Position numbers and translations under genes: made by a program. From an uncultured bacterium (GTDB lineage: Bacteria > Cyanobacteriota > Vampirovibrionia > Gastranaerophilales > Gastranaerophilaceae), in contig CADBUY010000005.1 in the NCBI GenBank assembly GCA_902797965.1, positions 43,967-107,966 of the forward strand: a stretch of 64,000 nucleotides of DNA, written 5' to 3'. The notes under the pieces were generated by a model. It was not told where the DNA came from. It did not search any database and saw only the letters and a list, made by a program, of their open reading frames with translations. This document shows positions 55,540 to 64,000 of the stretch, piece by piece (the stretch's first letter is position 1; each line of letters opens with the position of its first letter).

Positions 55540-55813
55540 TGAGCGGACATTTTGGATACCGAAACCGGACATTCCGGACATTTCAACTTAACCAATTTCC
55601 GACCTTATAAAATCGCTATGTTTTACTAAAATTAACATTTTTGCCGATTTATTTTCTTTACCCCTTCCGACTAAATGTCCTGTTAAAAGGTACAGAGTAC
55701 ACTGGGTACACTGTAAAAGAACATGCAGTTTGACTATTTTAAACACTAGGTTTGATAATTATAAGTCCGCATTGTGGAATCAGAACCCATGAATTTTATG
55801 ATAGAATCATATT

Positions 55814-56299
55814 ATGAGAGAAATTAATACTTTTGACGAATTATATAAAACAAGTATTTCAATAATTGAGAATAAAAATAATTCTTATGAGAATTATTCT
55901 GTTACCGAAATTATTAATTTTATAAGATTAAATTCTGAAAAAAATAATTTAAACAGTTATTACATTGTAGGTAATATTCCAAATTATATTGCAGATAAAA
56001 TTCAAGCAAAAACTACTATCATCAAATTTTCTGTTGATAGCTTAATCAAAAATATAATTGAACATCCTGAACTGACATTAAACGAGTACAAAAATCTTAC
56101 AAAATATTTGAATAATGCAGAATATATTTTACTCAAAAGTAACAAAAATTTGATTTATTTTAAAATTGATAACAAGATTTATCAATTTGTAATTAAGAAA
56201 ACGCAAAATAGTGAAGAATTGTTTATAACAACATTTCATAAAGCAAGTATCAATCAGTTAAACAAAGATATTCAAAGATACGAACAAATAAAAAGATAG
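55814..56299 (+). CDS. Hypothetical protein, possible phage nuclease-like domain
   Basis: A 161-residue AT-rich-coded protein. The C-terminal half (about 65-145) shows IIKFSVDSLIKNIIEHPELT, then NEYKNLTKYLNNAEYILL and YFKIDNKIYQFVIKKT, ending ELFITTFHKAS. This pattern recalls the PBECR-type nuclease fold (barnase/EndoU/ColicinE5/RelE-like) that occurs with Mu-like phage heads. That assignment is from memory and tentative. Its base composition is lower in GC than the core genes. It lies 1.2 kb from a Mu-type transposase gene, consistent with a phage-derived relic. No partner antitoxin was identified. Confidence 0.5.
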   Translation: MREINTFDELYKTSISIIENKNNSYENYSVTEIINFIRLNSEKNNLNSYYIVGNIPNYIADKIQAKTTIIKFSVDSLIKNIIEHPELTLNEYKNLTKYLNNAEYILLKSNKNLIYFKIDNKIYQFVIKKTQNSEELFITTFHKASINQLNKDIQRYEQIKR

Positions 56300-56518
56300 T
56301 CTTGATTATGAGGACTCGAAATATCCCTCTGTGACCTAAAGTCTCGGTATCGAGATTTACCGTATCAAAACTATCTATTTATATTATAAAGGATTTTAGC
56401 CATTTTTCAATGGGCTTTGTAAACTTATGTAAATTATTTTCAAAAATTAGGCAATTTTTAAGGTTCAGTGAACTTACATGGGACATAAAGTGTATGGTAA
56501 AAATCAAAAGAAGTATGT

Positions 56519-56824
56519 ATGAATAATTCAACAATATTTTTTTCTAAATTTATTACAGGAAATGACAATGGCATAAAAACACTACTTGGTGCTGCAGCTA
56601 TGGGAGCAATTATAACATCAATTGCTATTAATTCACATAAAACAGAAAAGGTTGTTATGTATGATAACACATCGAAAAATGTTGAATTAATAGAAAAAAT
56701 ATCTGAAGCTAAATCAAATTATAATCAAGCTTTATTAAATGGCATAGGTTTTGAATCTCAACAAAAACTTGTACAAAAAATCGATTCTTTAAATAATGAA
56801 TTAAATAAGTTTCAAAGTAAATAG
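56519..56824 (+). CDS. Small membrane-anchored coiled-coil hypothetical protein
   Basis: A 101-residue protein: a polar N-terminus, a hydrophobic helix (about 21-40, TLLGAAAMGAIITSIAI), then a charged coiled-coil region (about 55-100). It starts with a weak AAGAAG site. No family. It lies between the PBECR-like gene and a palindromic element in the island. Confidence 0.45.
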   Translation: MNNSTIFFSKFITGNDNGIKTLLGAAAMGAIITSIAINSHKTEKVVMYDNTSKNVELIEKISEAKSNYNQALLNGIGFESQQKLVQKIDSLNNELNKFQSK

Positions 56825-56833
56825 GACGAGTAG

Positions 56834-57010
56834 GTAGGTTGGGCATACCTGCCCAACAATAACTTTTGTGTGCAATTATGTGCAAAAGGGTGCAAAAAAT
56901 GAGTAAAAAAGTGCAAGAAAATTTACTTTTGGAGTAGTTTGGAATTTAAATCATCAATCATATTCCGACCGCTACAATTTAGTGGTGTTGGGCAAGAATA
57001 CCCAACCTAC
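56834..57010. mobile_element. 177-bp MITE-like element with ~25-bp inverted ends
   Basis: GTAGGTTGGG (56834-56843) and CCCAACCTAC (57001-57010) are perfect inverted ends; extending inward the match continues for about 25 bases with three differences. Each end also contains a TTGGGCA/TGCCCAA hairpin. The interior carries the second 28-nt repeat (56890-56917). No coding frame; the mobilising enzyme is unknown. Confidence 0.65.
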
Positions 57011-57190
57011 ATTTGTTTGCTTCCGACCAAAACGGTCAAAAAAATACATACACTGTAAACTAACACTCTAAATGATTATTTGTAACACGGTAAATGATTA
57101 TTCTACAATTATCAAAATGTGTCTTTGTGTAAAACTTTTATGTTTTTTCTCCACCTTTACGCTAATGTTGTGTGTGCGTTAGGAGGTTTT

Positions 57191-57424
57191 ATGGAAAAAT
57201 ATGGATTAAATATTACACCAAAAGAATTTAAGCAATTAAGTAAATTGGCGGAAGAGGTTTATAATATTGCAGTTGTTGTAGATTATTTTTGTGAAACACA
57301 GCCGGACAAAGAAGAATGTTATAATCTTACACCCATTGTTAAATATTTACATCGTGAGGCAGATTTGTTAAACGCATTTTTTATAGATAATGAACAAAAT
57401 GTTGAAAATTTAAATACCGATTAA
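57191..57424 (+). CDS. Small hypothetical protein
   Basis: A 77-residue acidic, helical protein (MEKYGLNITPKEFKQLSKLA). AGGAGG at 57181-57186 sets the start at 57191; the frame from 57119 has no site. One Cys pair (53, 62 region: DYFCETQPDKEECYN) is present. It is followed by the Mu-type genes on the opposite strand. Not recognised. Confidence 0.6.
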   Translation: MEKYGLNITPKEFKQLSKLAEEVYNIAVVVDYFCETQPDKEECYNLTPIVKYLHREADLLNAFFIDNEQNVENLNTD

Positions 57425-57453
57425 GCAGCTATTAAATACCTTTTGAACAGCAT

Positions 57454-57891
57454 TTAAAAATCTTCACGAAGCATATCTCTTACCATTTCTTGTATTATAC
57501 TTTGTTCGTCTTTTTTTATTTCATAATCTATATTAAATGTTTTTCTTGCAATTTTCAAAAGCTCTTCAACCTTATAACTTAATTTCTTTTGTTTAATAAT
57601 ATCCTCTGTCAAATTTATAAAAATATTTAATCTTGAGGGATCAATGTTGTAGTGATTATCTAAATCCGTATGGAAATCATCAAGCATTTTTCTGACAAGT
57701 ACGTAAATTGCATCTCTCGAAATTGTATTCACTTTATAAAATCCGTCCCGCTTTATGCCCCAATCTCCGGAAGCTTTCCATCTCCGGATAGTTCTATCCG
57801 ATACTCCTATTCTGTGTGCAATTTCTTCTTCTGTTATAAATTGCTCAACATACATTTTTTCTGCTATATCGTAAAATTTATTTCTTTTCAT
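57454..57891 (-). CDS. HTH protein of Mu-like phage (DUF1804-like)
   Basis: A 145-residue protein. Residues 15-55 form a helix-turn-helix (FITEEEIAHRIGVSDRTIRRW) and the rest is helical and charged. The combination of a small HTH and an EEEIA...VSDRTIRRWK pattern resembles the DUF1804/terminase-small-subunit-like regulators found in Mu-like prophages. It lies two bases after the transposase gene on the same strand and so belongs to its unit. Confidence 0.65.
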   Translation of the reverse strand: MKRNKFYDIAEKMYVEQFITEEEIAHRIGVSDRTIRRWKASGDWGIKRDGFYKVNTISRDAIYVLVRKMLDDFHTDLDNHYNIDPSRLNIFINLTEDIIKQKKLSYKVEELLKIARKTFNIDYEIKKDEQSIIQEMVRDMLREDF

Positions 57892-57893
57892 AA

Positions 57894-59927
57894 TTAACCC
57901 GCATCGGCTTTTGCTAATTTTTCTCTGTACATTTGTTCTTCTTCCGCTAATCTTTTATCTGTTTCAAAAAAGTAAAACGGCTCTTCATCCAACTTTTTAT
58001 CTGTTTCCCACAAATATATCTTACGCTTTGGTTCTCCGTATATTTCCGCTTTTTGTTCAGGTGTTAATAATTCCGATAAATCAGCATGTCCGAATTCATC
58101 CATTTCTTTTTTCTTTTGAATAGCTTTATCCATATTGGTATTAGCGATTTTTGTAACTTTAACATCTTTCTTGAATTCTCGCTCTACACTTCTGTAAGCT
58201 GCCATATAATTTTCACATTTTTCGGTCAAAGATATCGTTTTATCCTGTTTAAGATATGCTATTGCCGTTTTTAGATTACGTTTCTTTCTTGCCATAGCTT
58301 CTTTAAATTCATCTTTTGAAATTTCATCGGCATATAATGCTGCAACGGAATCCGAAACGGTAACTATTCCGACAAATTCATCATTGTCGGATCTGAATGC
58401 CCAAGCTTCTTTATAATTTTTAATATCTCTTCTTAAATAAACCCGCAGGCCTGTTTCATTAATCATCCAATCATTCCAGTATGTAATACCGAGAGAGCTG
58501 TCTTTAATACCGTTTCTGCGAACTGTATAATCCTTTGAAGTTCGCATACAAAACAGTTTTAATGCATCTTTAGAAGTTACAATTTTTTCCTTAAATTCTT
58601 CGTAAAATAATTCGTCCGGACACTTGCCCTGAAGATTTTTACCATTTGACGGTTTTTTATTCAAAATATTAACAATAAAATCATCAAAAATTTTCTTAAA
58701 ATCCTCAAACTTCATAAGCTTACCTTCTTTGATTTCTTTTGCAAGTTTTTTAGGTCTTTCAACAACATTTCCGCCACGATACCCGACACAATGCTTGGAT
58801 AACAATTCTTTAATTTTAAGAAAATCTCTTTCAACAGGTTTTGTTTGTGCGTTATAAGGAAGTGCAAAATGCACATTTATATTCAGTTCTTTTAACATTG
58901 CAGATGTTTTATTTTCATTTGCTATTACTTTAAAACTCTTTCTTCCTCCTGCAAAATCTTTTGAACGATAATCTTTACCGTTATCAATAATTACATCTTT
59001 GGGTAAACCATATTCTTGAGCTGCATCATAAAAAGATTGGAAAATTAAATCTGAGTTTGGGTTTCCTGTTTGTAAAATCCAACCGAGCCATTTCCCTGAT
59101 TTATAATCCCGCCAAACAGTAACCCACGGAAAAATCGGTTTATTATTGGAGTCATAACAAGCAACGTCTATTTGTGCGTGGTCTGATACCCATACCTGAT
59201 TGCAGGTTATATTTGAATAATCTCTTTCAATATAATTTCCGTATTTTCTGTTCCAAGCAGATTGACCGTATCTTGCAAGGTAAATACTTTGCTTAGGAAC
59301 ATCTTTATCCAATCTTCGTTTAAAAGCCATAAAACTTGGGAACTTGTCTCTATCAACATCATCTTCTCTTAGGGCATAACCTAAAGTTAAATCCCAACAG
59401 GTTCTGAGAGACGGTGCACCTTCCACTAAATACATATTTTTAAAATACTCAAAATATTTATCAGGAACGGAGGAACCTATCAAATGCTGACTGTGCTTTG
59501 ATAATAAACCTGCAACTCCGTATCTGAAATATCTTCTGCGCATTTTTATTAATGAAGGGTATGATGTCGTGTATTCTTCATTCTCGTCATTATTCCAATT
59601 TTCGATAAATTCTTCCAGTGCTTTGCCTTTAAGTCCTGCGGAAGCATCCAAAATCCTGACATATTTTTCTGCTTGTTGCTTTGCCCAAGAAGGAACTTCA
59701 GAATACTTGATTTCCAATGAGGTGTCTCCAAGATATTTATCCTGAGCGAATTGCGGCATTGATTTTAGCATAATAAAATAATTTGCTCTTTTTCCTTTTT
59801 TGACAATTTTAAAAACATAATCCCCTTTTCTGCATTGTTTTTTAATGGTTTGCTCACTTAAACCAAGTATTTCAGAGGCTTGTTCTATACCTATCCACAA
59901 GTTTGTTTTATCTTTTACTGCTTTCAT
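57894..59927 (-). CDS. Mu-type DDE transposase (MuA-like)
   Basis: A 677-residue transposase. An N-terminal HTH (IEQASEILGLSEQTIKKQCRKG) recognises DNA. The integrase-like core has VWVSDHAQIDVACYD, FPWVTVWRDYKSGKWLGW, the second acidic motif DVIIDNGKDYRSK and the third KPVERDFL, aligning with the MuA catalytic D, D and E. A Mu-transposase-type C-terminal domain follows (FDDFIVNILNKKPSNGK), then a long charged tail. It would cut and join the element's ends. No MuB ATPase gene is adjacent, so the element is minimal or degraded. Ends were not found with confidence. Confidence 0.88.
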   Translation of the reverse strand: MKAVKDKTNLWIGIEQASEILGLSEQTIKKQCRKGDYVFKIVKKGKRANYFIMLKSMPQFAQDKYLGDTSLEIKYSEVPSWAKQQAEKYVRILDASAGLKGKALEEFIENWNNDENEEYTTSYPSLIKMRRRYFRYGVAGLLSKHSQHLIGSSVPDKYFEYFKNMYLVEGAPSLRTCWDLTLGYALREDDVDRDKFPSFMAFKRRLDKDVPKQSIYLARYGQSAWNRKYGNYIERDYSNITCNQVWVSDHAQIDVACYDSNNKPIFPWVTVWRDYKSGKWLGWILQTGNPNSDLIFQSFYDAAQEYGLPKDVIIDNGKDYRSKDFAGGRKSFKVIANENKTSAMLKELNINVHFALPYNAQTKPVERDFLKIKELLSKHCVGYRGGNVVERPKKLAKEIKEGKLMKFEDFKKIFDDFIVNILNKKPSNGKNLQGKCPDELFYEEFKEKIVTSKDALKLFCMRTSKDYTVRRNGIKDSSLGITYWNDWMINETGLRVYLRRDIKNYKEAWAFRSDNDEFVGIVTVSDSVAALYADEISKDEFKEAMARKKRNLKTAIAYLKQDKTISLTEKCENYMAAYRSVEREFKKDVKVTKIANTNMDKAIQKKKEMDEFGHADLSELLTPEQKAEIYGEPKRKIYLWETDKKLDEEPFYFFETDKRLAEEEQMYREKLAKADAG

Positions 59928-59965
59928 AAATATCTATTCTATCTCCGGCATTCTATGATTGGAAG

Positions 59966-60167
59966 ATTGCTTAACATTGTAAAGTACAAATTTTGTACAA
60001 TTTATATTTCTACAATACTGTAATAACAGGGGTTTTGAATTTATCATTTTTTATGCGAAATCACGAAAACTATTGTTATTATTGTAATTAAGGGCAATTT
60101 TAAAATTGTCCGATTTTATACAAAGAAATGTTAAGCAATATTGACAGAAATTCTGTTTGTATATAAT
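59966..60167. promoter_or_regulatory. Divergent control region of the Mu-like transposase
   Basis: Two copies of ATTGCTTAACATT lie in opposite orientation (59966-59978 and 60127-60139), and a GTACAAA-T-TTTGTAC palindrome lies at 59984-59998. The right copy abuts TTGACA (60141-60146), with TATAAT at 60162-60167 (spacer 15) directed rightward. The layout suits a repressor-controlled switch between divergent promoters, as in Mu. The rest of the spacer to glnA (60168-60474) is AT-rich with no gene seen. Confidence 0.5.
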
Positions 60168-60474
60168 AGAGCTTATTTTCTACATAAAGTACTGTGATTA
60201 ACTTTAATTTGAAGTGGTAAAATATAAACAAAAATATTAATATTACAAAATGTAAAGCATATAAAAATTTTGTATTTTTCTTTCCAAAAATCGATTATGC
60301 ACAAAAAATTTTATTAAAATTTTGAAAAATTTAAAAAAGTGATGATATTTCAAATACAAAATTAAAAATTTAGTATATTTTTTTAAAACTTTACAATTTC
60401 TGTAATTCTTGCGGTTTTTGACTTTTAAAAATATATCAATATATAATTTAACTCATGATATAGGAGAAAAGATT

Positions 60475-61836
60475 ATGAGCACAGCATGCATTATTGATTA
60501 CAAAAAGACTTTAACAAAAGAAGAGATTAAAAGAATTGTTGAAGAAAATAACATTGAATTTATAAAACTTGAATTTTGCGACATAAACGGTACTATGAAA
60601 AATTTATCTATTCCTTGTGAGCAGTTAGAAAGTGCCATGAACAACGAAATAATGCTTGACGGATCTTCTATTAAAGGTTTTAGAAGTATAGAAACTTCAG
60701 ATATGTACTTTTACCCTGATTTAAATACTTTTGCAATTATTCCTTGGAGAAGTGATGGTGATGTAAAAGTTGCAAGATTTATTTGTGATATTCATAATGC
60801 TGATGGTACTCCATTCGAAGGCTGTCCAAGATGTAACTTAAAAAAGATGATTGCTCGTGCAGAAAAATTGGGTTACACAATGAATGTCGGTCCGGAAGCT
60901 GAATTCTTTATCTTTAAGCAGGATGAAAACGGTAATGCAACAATAAATACTTATGATAAGGCAGGATACTATTCTGCAGCCCCTGTTGATAAAGGTGAAA
61001 ACCTCAGAAGAATAATGGTTAAAACCCTTAAAGCAATGGGGTTTGAAGTTGAAGCAAGCCACCACGAAGTAGCAAGAGGGCAACACGAAATCGATTTTAA
61101 ATATGCTGATGCTCTCACAACAGCTGATAATATTATGACTTTTAAGTATGCAGTCACTGCTATTGCGGAACAAAACGGTGCAGTTGCTTCGTTTATGCCG
61201 AAACCGATTTTTGGTATAAACGGTTCCGGTATGCATTGTAATGTATCATTATTTAAAGATGGCAAAAACCTTTTCTTTGATTCTGAAAGAACTTACCAGC
61301 TTTCCAAAGAAGCACTTTACAGTATTGGCGGATTACTAAAACACGTTAAATCTTTCACAGCTATAACAAACCCGATTATAAACAGTTATAAAAGATTAGT
61401 TCCGGGGTATGAGGCTCCTGTATATTTGGCTTGGAGCTTGGCAAACCGTTCCGCACTAATCAGAGTTCCTGCAAAACGCGGTAACGCAACAAGGGTTGAA
61501 CTTCGTTCACCGGATCCGAGCTGTAACCCATATTTAGCATTAGCAGTAATATTGGGTGCAATTTTAGATGGTGTTGAAAACAAAATTGAACCACCGCTTC
61601 AAATTGAAGAAAATATTTACCAAATGACAAAAAAAGAAAGAAAAAGAGCCAAAATTGATTCACTTCCTGCAAGTTTAAGCGAGGCTCTTGATTTGCTGGA
61701 TGATGATGAAATTATTAAAGATGCATTGGGTGAACATATTTATGAAGAATTTGTTTCTGCAAAAGAAAAAGAATGTGACAGATTCAGGACTTATGTAACA
61801 CCGCTTGAAGTAGATATGTATCTTAATATGCAATAA
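60475..61836 (+). CDS. glnA: Glutamine synthetase type I
   Basis: A 453-residue GSI. The start at 60475 has TAGGAGAA before it; the longer frame to 60409 does not. Active-site motifs include FMPKPIFGINGSGMHCN, NRSALIRVP and NPYLALA, with LDGSSIKGF near residue 60. It ligates ammonia to glutamate. Size and sequence fit the alpha subtype (Gram-positive-like). The adenylylation-site region of E. coli-type enzymes is not evident, so control is probably by feedback or protein partners. With amtB and PII downstream it forms an ammonium assimilation cluster. Confidence 0.96.
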   Translation: MSTACIIDYKKTLTKEEIKRIVEENNIEFIKLEFCDINGTMKNLSIPCEQLESAMNNEIMLDGSSIKGFRSIETSDMYFYPDLNTFAIIPWRSDGDVKVARFICDIHNADGTPFEGCPRCNLKKMIARAEKLGYTMNVGPEAEFFIFKQDENGNATINTYDKAGYYSAAPVDKGENLRRIMVKTLKAMGFEVEASHHEVARGQHEIDFKYADALTTADNIMTFKYAVTAIAEQNGAVASFMPKPIFGINGSGMHCNVSLFKDGKNLFFDSERTYQLSKEALYSIGGLLKHVKSFTAITNPIINSYKRLVPGYEAPVYLAWSLANRSALIRVPAKRGNATRVELRSPDPSCNPYLALAVILGAILDGVENKIEPPLQIEENIYQMTKKERKRAKIDSLPASLSEALDLLDDDEIIKDALGEHIYEEFVSAKEKECDRFRTYVTPLEVDMYLNMQ

Positions 61837-61877
61837 ACAATTTATTATCTTCCAAAATTATAAATCTACTTTCACCT

Positions 61878-61904
61878 AAAAGGTGCACTTGGTTGCACCT
61901 TTAA
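61878..61904 (+). terminator. Possible terminator between glnA and amtB
   Basis: AAAGGTGCA (61879-61887) pairs with TGCACCTTT (61894-61902). The following tract is only weakly T-rich, so readthrough into amtB is likely. Confidence 0.5.
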
Positions 61905-61952
61905 TATTAATGCGAAAAAATCAAGAATTAGAAAAAATAAAGGGAAATAACA

Positions 61953-63362
61953 ATGGCTCAAAATATTAATGAAAAAGAAACGACAGCTGTTTTATTAAAA
62001 GTTAAAGATGATACAAAAAAAAAGACAGAACTAAGAATTAGAAAAGTTATAATATTTACTGTTGTTTTAGTTGCAACATTGGTTATTGGTTCTTTATGTG
62101 CATTTAATACAACAAAATTTATAAGTTTATATAATCTGTCTTTTATCAACAAAGCAGATACTGGTTTTATGATTATATCAACAATTCTTGTTATGCTTAT
62201 GACACCTGCTTTGGCTCTGTTTTATGGTGGAATGGTTCGTAAGAAAAACGTGCTTGGTACCATTATGCAGAGTTTTATTGCACTTGGTGTAGTATCTGTC
62301 ATCTGGTTTTTGTATGGATATTCTCTTGCTTTTGGCGGTGACATTGGTAATATTATAGGAAACCTTGACTTTATTATGTTAAAAAATGTTGGATTATCAC
62401 CAAATGAGGGTTCAACAATTCCACATCAATTGTTTTTTATATTCCAAATGATGTTTGCTTGTCTAACTCCTGCGCTTATAACAGGTGCGTTTGCTGAAAG
62501 ATTTAAGTTTAAAAGTTATCTTTTATTTTTAATTTTATGGGTAACTTTTATATATTGTCCTCTTGCTCATTGGGTTTGGGGCGGAGGTTGGATAAGCAAA
62601 ATCGGTGGAATTGATTTTGCCGGTGGACTGGTTGTACACATCGCATCAGGTGCCGCTGCGCTTGCTTGCTGTATTATGCTCGGCAACAGAAAAGGTTACA
62701 AAACAGAGAATATGCCGCCTCACAATTTAACATTAACGTTTATAGGCCTGATGTTTCTTTGGGTTGGCTGGTTCGGGTTTAATGCAGGGAGTGCATTGTC
62801 AGCAAATGCTTTAGCGACTACTGCGTTTATTAATACACAATTAGGTGCCGCTTCAGGGCTTCTTGCTTGGCTCGGTGTTGAATATTTGCACAGGGGAAAA
62901 CCAACCGTATTAGGTGGTATGTCAGGAACTCTTGCGGGATTAGTAGGTATCACACCGGCTTGTGGATTTGTAACTCCGACATCAGCAATTGTTATAGGGA
63001 TTATTACCGGAATGATTTGTTATATTCTAACAACTTTTAAAGGAATCTTTAAATATGACGATTCGCTTGATGTTATAGGAATCCATGGAACAGGCGGAAT
63101 TGTGGGTTCTGTATTAACAGGTGTTTTCGCAACAGTTTTAATAAATCCTGATGGCACAAACGGACTTTTATACGGAAGCTTTAAGTTGTTTAATGCACAA
63201 ATCGTTTCTACAATAGCAAGTATTGCTTTCTCATTTTTCGGAACAATTTTAATTCTGTATATTATTGACAAAATTTCAGGTCTAAGAGTATCTGAATTCG
63301 AAGAAATGCAAGGACTTGATATATCGCAGCACGGTGAGAATGCTTATAGATTACAAATATAG
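61953..63362 (+). CDS. amtB: Ammonium transporter
   Basis: A 469-residue Amt/Rh channel. A ~50-residue N-terminal region has one extra hydrophobic helix (about 28-48), then the normal 11-helix core. Pore residues are seen in CPLAHWVWGGGWI and GIHGTGGIVGS (the twin histidines), and the AFAERFKFKSY segment is typical. The extra helix may be an uncleaved signal anchor. It is 12 bases before the PII gene, the usual amt-glnK pairing, so PII probably gates it. Confidence 0.95.
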   Translation: MAQNINEKETTAVLLKVKDDTKKKTELRIRKVIIFTVVLVATLVIGSLCAFNTTKFISLYNLSFINKADTGFMIISTILVMLMTPALALFYGGMVRKKNVLGTIMQSFIALGVVSVIWFLYGYSLAFGGDIGNIIGNLDFIMLKNVGLSPNEGSTIPHQLFFIFQMMFACLTPALITGAFAERFKFKSYLLFLILWVTFIYCPLAHWVWGGGWISKIGGIDFAGGLVVHIASGAAALACCIMLGNRKGYKTENMPPHNLTLTFIGLMFLWVGWFGFNAGSALSANALATTAFINTQLGAASGLLAWLGVEYLHRGKPTVLGGMSGTLAGLVGITPACGFVTPTSAIVIGIITGMICYILTTFKGIFKYDDSLDVIGIHGTGGIVGSVLTGVFATVLINPDGTNGLLYGSFKLFNAQIVSTIASIAFSFFGTILILYIIDKISGLRVSEFEEMQGLDISQHGENAYRLQI

Positions 63363-63374
63363 AGGTATCAAAAA

Positions 63375-63722
63375 ATGAAAAAAATAGAAGCAATAATAAA
63401 ACCATATAAAGTTGAAGAAATAAAAAATTCACTTGTTGAAGTCGGCGTTCACGGAATGACTGTCACTTATGTTGAGGGATTTGGTTCGCAGGGCGGACAT
63501 AAAGAAAACTACAGAGCCGCTGAAATTGCAGTTAGTTTCTTGCCCAAAATTAAAATAGAAGTTGTTGTAGATGATGAAAAAACAGATGTTGTCATTAATG
63601 CCATAATAAAACATGCAAAGACAGACCCAAGTGGTTCTATAGGAGACGGTAAAATATTTGTTTATAATATTGAAAAAGCAATAAGAATACGAACCGGAGA
63701 AAAGGGTTCTGCGGCATTATAG
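63375..63722 (+). CDS. glnK: PII nitrogen regulator lacking Tyr51
   Basis: A 115-residue PII trimer-forming protein. It has the T-loop (about 36-55, GFGSQGGHKENYRAAEIAV) and the B-loop region (IGDGKIFVY) with the C-terminal IRIRTGE. Tyr46 is kept, but position 51, the uridylylated Tyr of enteric PII, is Ile, and position 49, the phosphorylated Ser of cyanobacterial PII, is Ala. The protein probably signals by ATP/ADP and 2-oxoglutarate binding alone. It directly follows amtB. The glnK/glnB choice is by neighbourhood. Confidence 0.94.
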   Translation: MKKIEAIIKPYKVEEIKNSLVEVGVHGMTVTYVEGFGSQGGHKENYRAAEIAVSFLPKIKIEVVVDDEKTDVVINAIIKHAKTDPSGSIGDGKIFVYNIEKAIRIRTGEKGSAAL

Positions 63723-63742
63723 GCACACATCAAGGAGAAATT

Positions 63743-64000
63743 ATGTCAGAAATAACAGTTGTTGATTATTTAATAAAAAGACTTGAAAAATTAGGAATAA
63801 CAGACATATTTGGTTTACCCGGTGATTTTAATTTTAATATCATTGAAGCAATCGAAAGAAATAAAAATACAAATTGGATAGGTTGCACTAATGAACTTAA
63901 CGCAGGCTACGTTGCCGATGGTTACGCAAGAGTTAAAGGATATGGAGCATTGGTTACAACTTTTGGGGTCGGTGAATTATCGGCAATTAATGCTATTGCG
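63743..64000 (+). CDS. Thiamine-diphosphate decarboxylase (pyruvate/indolepyruvate type), 3' cut
   Basis: The frame opens with AAGGAG at 63731 and runs off the window. The first 86 residues (DYLIKRLEKLGITDIFGLPGDFNFN, then NELNAGYVADGYARVKG and TTFGVGELSAINAIA) match the N-terminal domain of pyruvate/indolepyruvate/branched-chain keto-acid decarboxylases. The NELNAGYVADGYAR segment includes the cofactor-activating glutamate. It starts 20 bases after PII. Substrate cannot be told. Confidence 0.9.
   Translation, partial: MSEITVVDYLIKRLEKLGITDIFGLPGDFNFNIIEAIERNKNTNWIGCTNELNAGYVADGYARVKGYGALVTTFGVGELSAINAIA

Noticed and set aside
59984..59998. NtcA-type nitrogen box near glnA
   Set aside because: The palindrome has a 9-bp spacer instead of GTA-N8-TAC and lies beside the transposase gene 480 bp from glnA, so an element-specific operator is likelier.

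Overview
This window most likely comes from a gut Gastranaerophilales / Melainabacteria genome, the non-photosynthetic sister lineage of Cyanobacteria. That is inferred, with no database search. The DNA is AT-rich, and Gram-negative-type surface genes (an outer-membrane barrel, a family 9 glycosyltransferase, lipoproteins) sit beside flagellar fliD. An LdpA-like iron-sulphur protein, a family best known from Cyanobacteria, follows rsmH and an FtsL-like gene. Several small proteins of no known family share an N-terminal 'F-x-G' signature. No rRNA, tRNA or CRISPR array was seen.

Layout. 1-4.1 kb: the end of a sensor kinase, an orphan sugar-ABC permease, a lineage-type protein and a phosphohexomutase. 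4.1-11 kb: nrdG, an outer-membrane barrel, fliD, hpf and two large lineage-specific proteins. 11-17 kb: a leftward block (P-loop kinase, yidD, deoC, uppP, queD), then small rightward genes (a micro-protein and its larger paralogue, an ACT protein, a TPR protein, an orphan NarL-type regulator), and an L,D-transpeptidase. 17-23.5 kb: accD-accA, rsmH-ftsL-like-ldpA-like, ndk and tgt. 23.6-30.8 kb, leftward: thrS, glycosyltransferase, XRE regulator, recN, TPR protein and DAHP synthase. 30.9-32.9 kb: two EF-hand proteins around an XRE regulator, with shared operator-like and palindromic sequences. 33-46 kb, mostly leftward: alaS and the fatty-acid/phospholipid set in classical order (DUF177-rpmF-plsX-fabH-fabD-fabG-acpP-fabF). 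That set is interrupted by small secreted proteins and a ~700-nt imperfect inverted repeat. 46-54.6 kb, leftward: a possible type I toxin-like peptide, gatB, trmD-rimM with an unusual zinc-ribbon/RG-rich protein, cysE-cysK and prmC. 54.6-60.4 kb is an accessory island: a broken fliL remnant, several palindromic or MITE-like repeats, small orphan genes, and a Mu-type DDE transposase with a partner HTH protein. 60.4-64 kb: a nitrogen cluster (glnA, amtB, PII) followed by a cut-off thiamine-diphosphate decarboxylase.

How the genes work together. The core is housekeeping: lipid synthesis (acc plus fab), translation factors and tRNA enzymes, cell-wall lipid recycling (uppP), division and ammonium assimilation. 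The most unusual material is the fold-back element between fabD and the fabG side, whose nested hairpins are kept by paired base changes; the hydrophobic 24-residue peptide at 46.3 kb; the shared N-terminal signature on otherwise unrelated proteins; a PII protein without the usual modification residues; and the repeat-rich Mu-like island.
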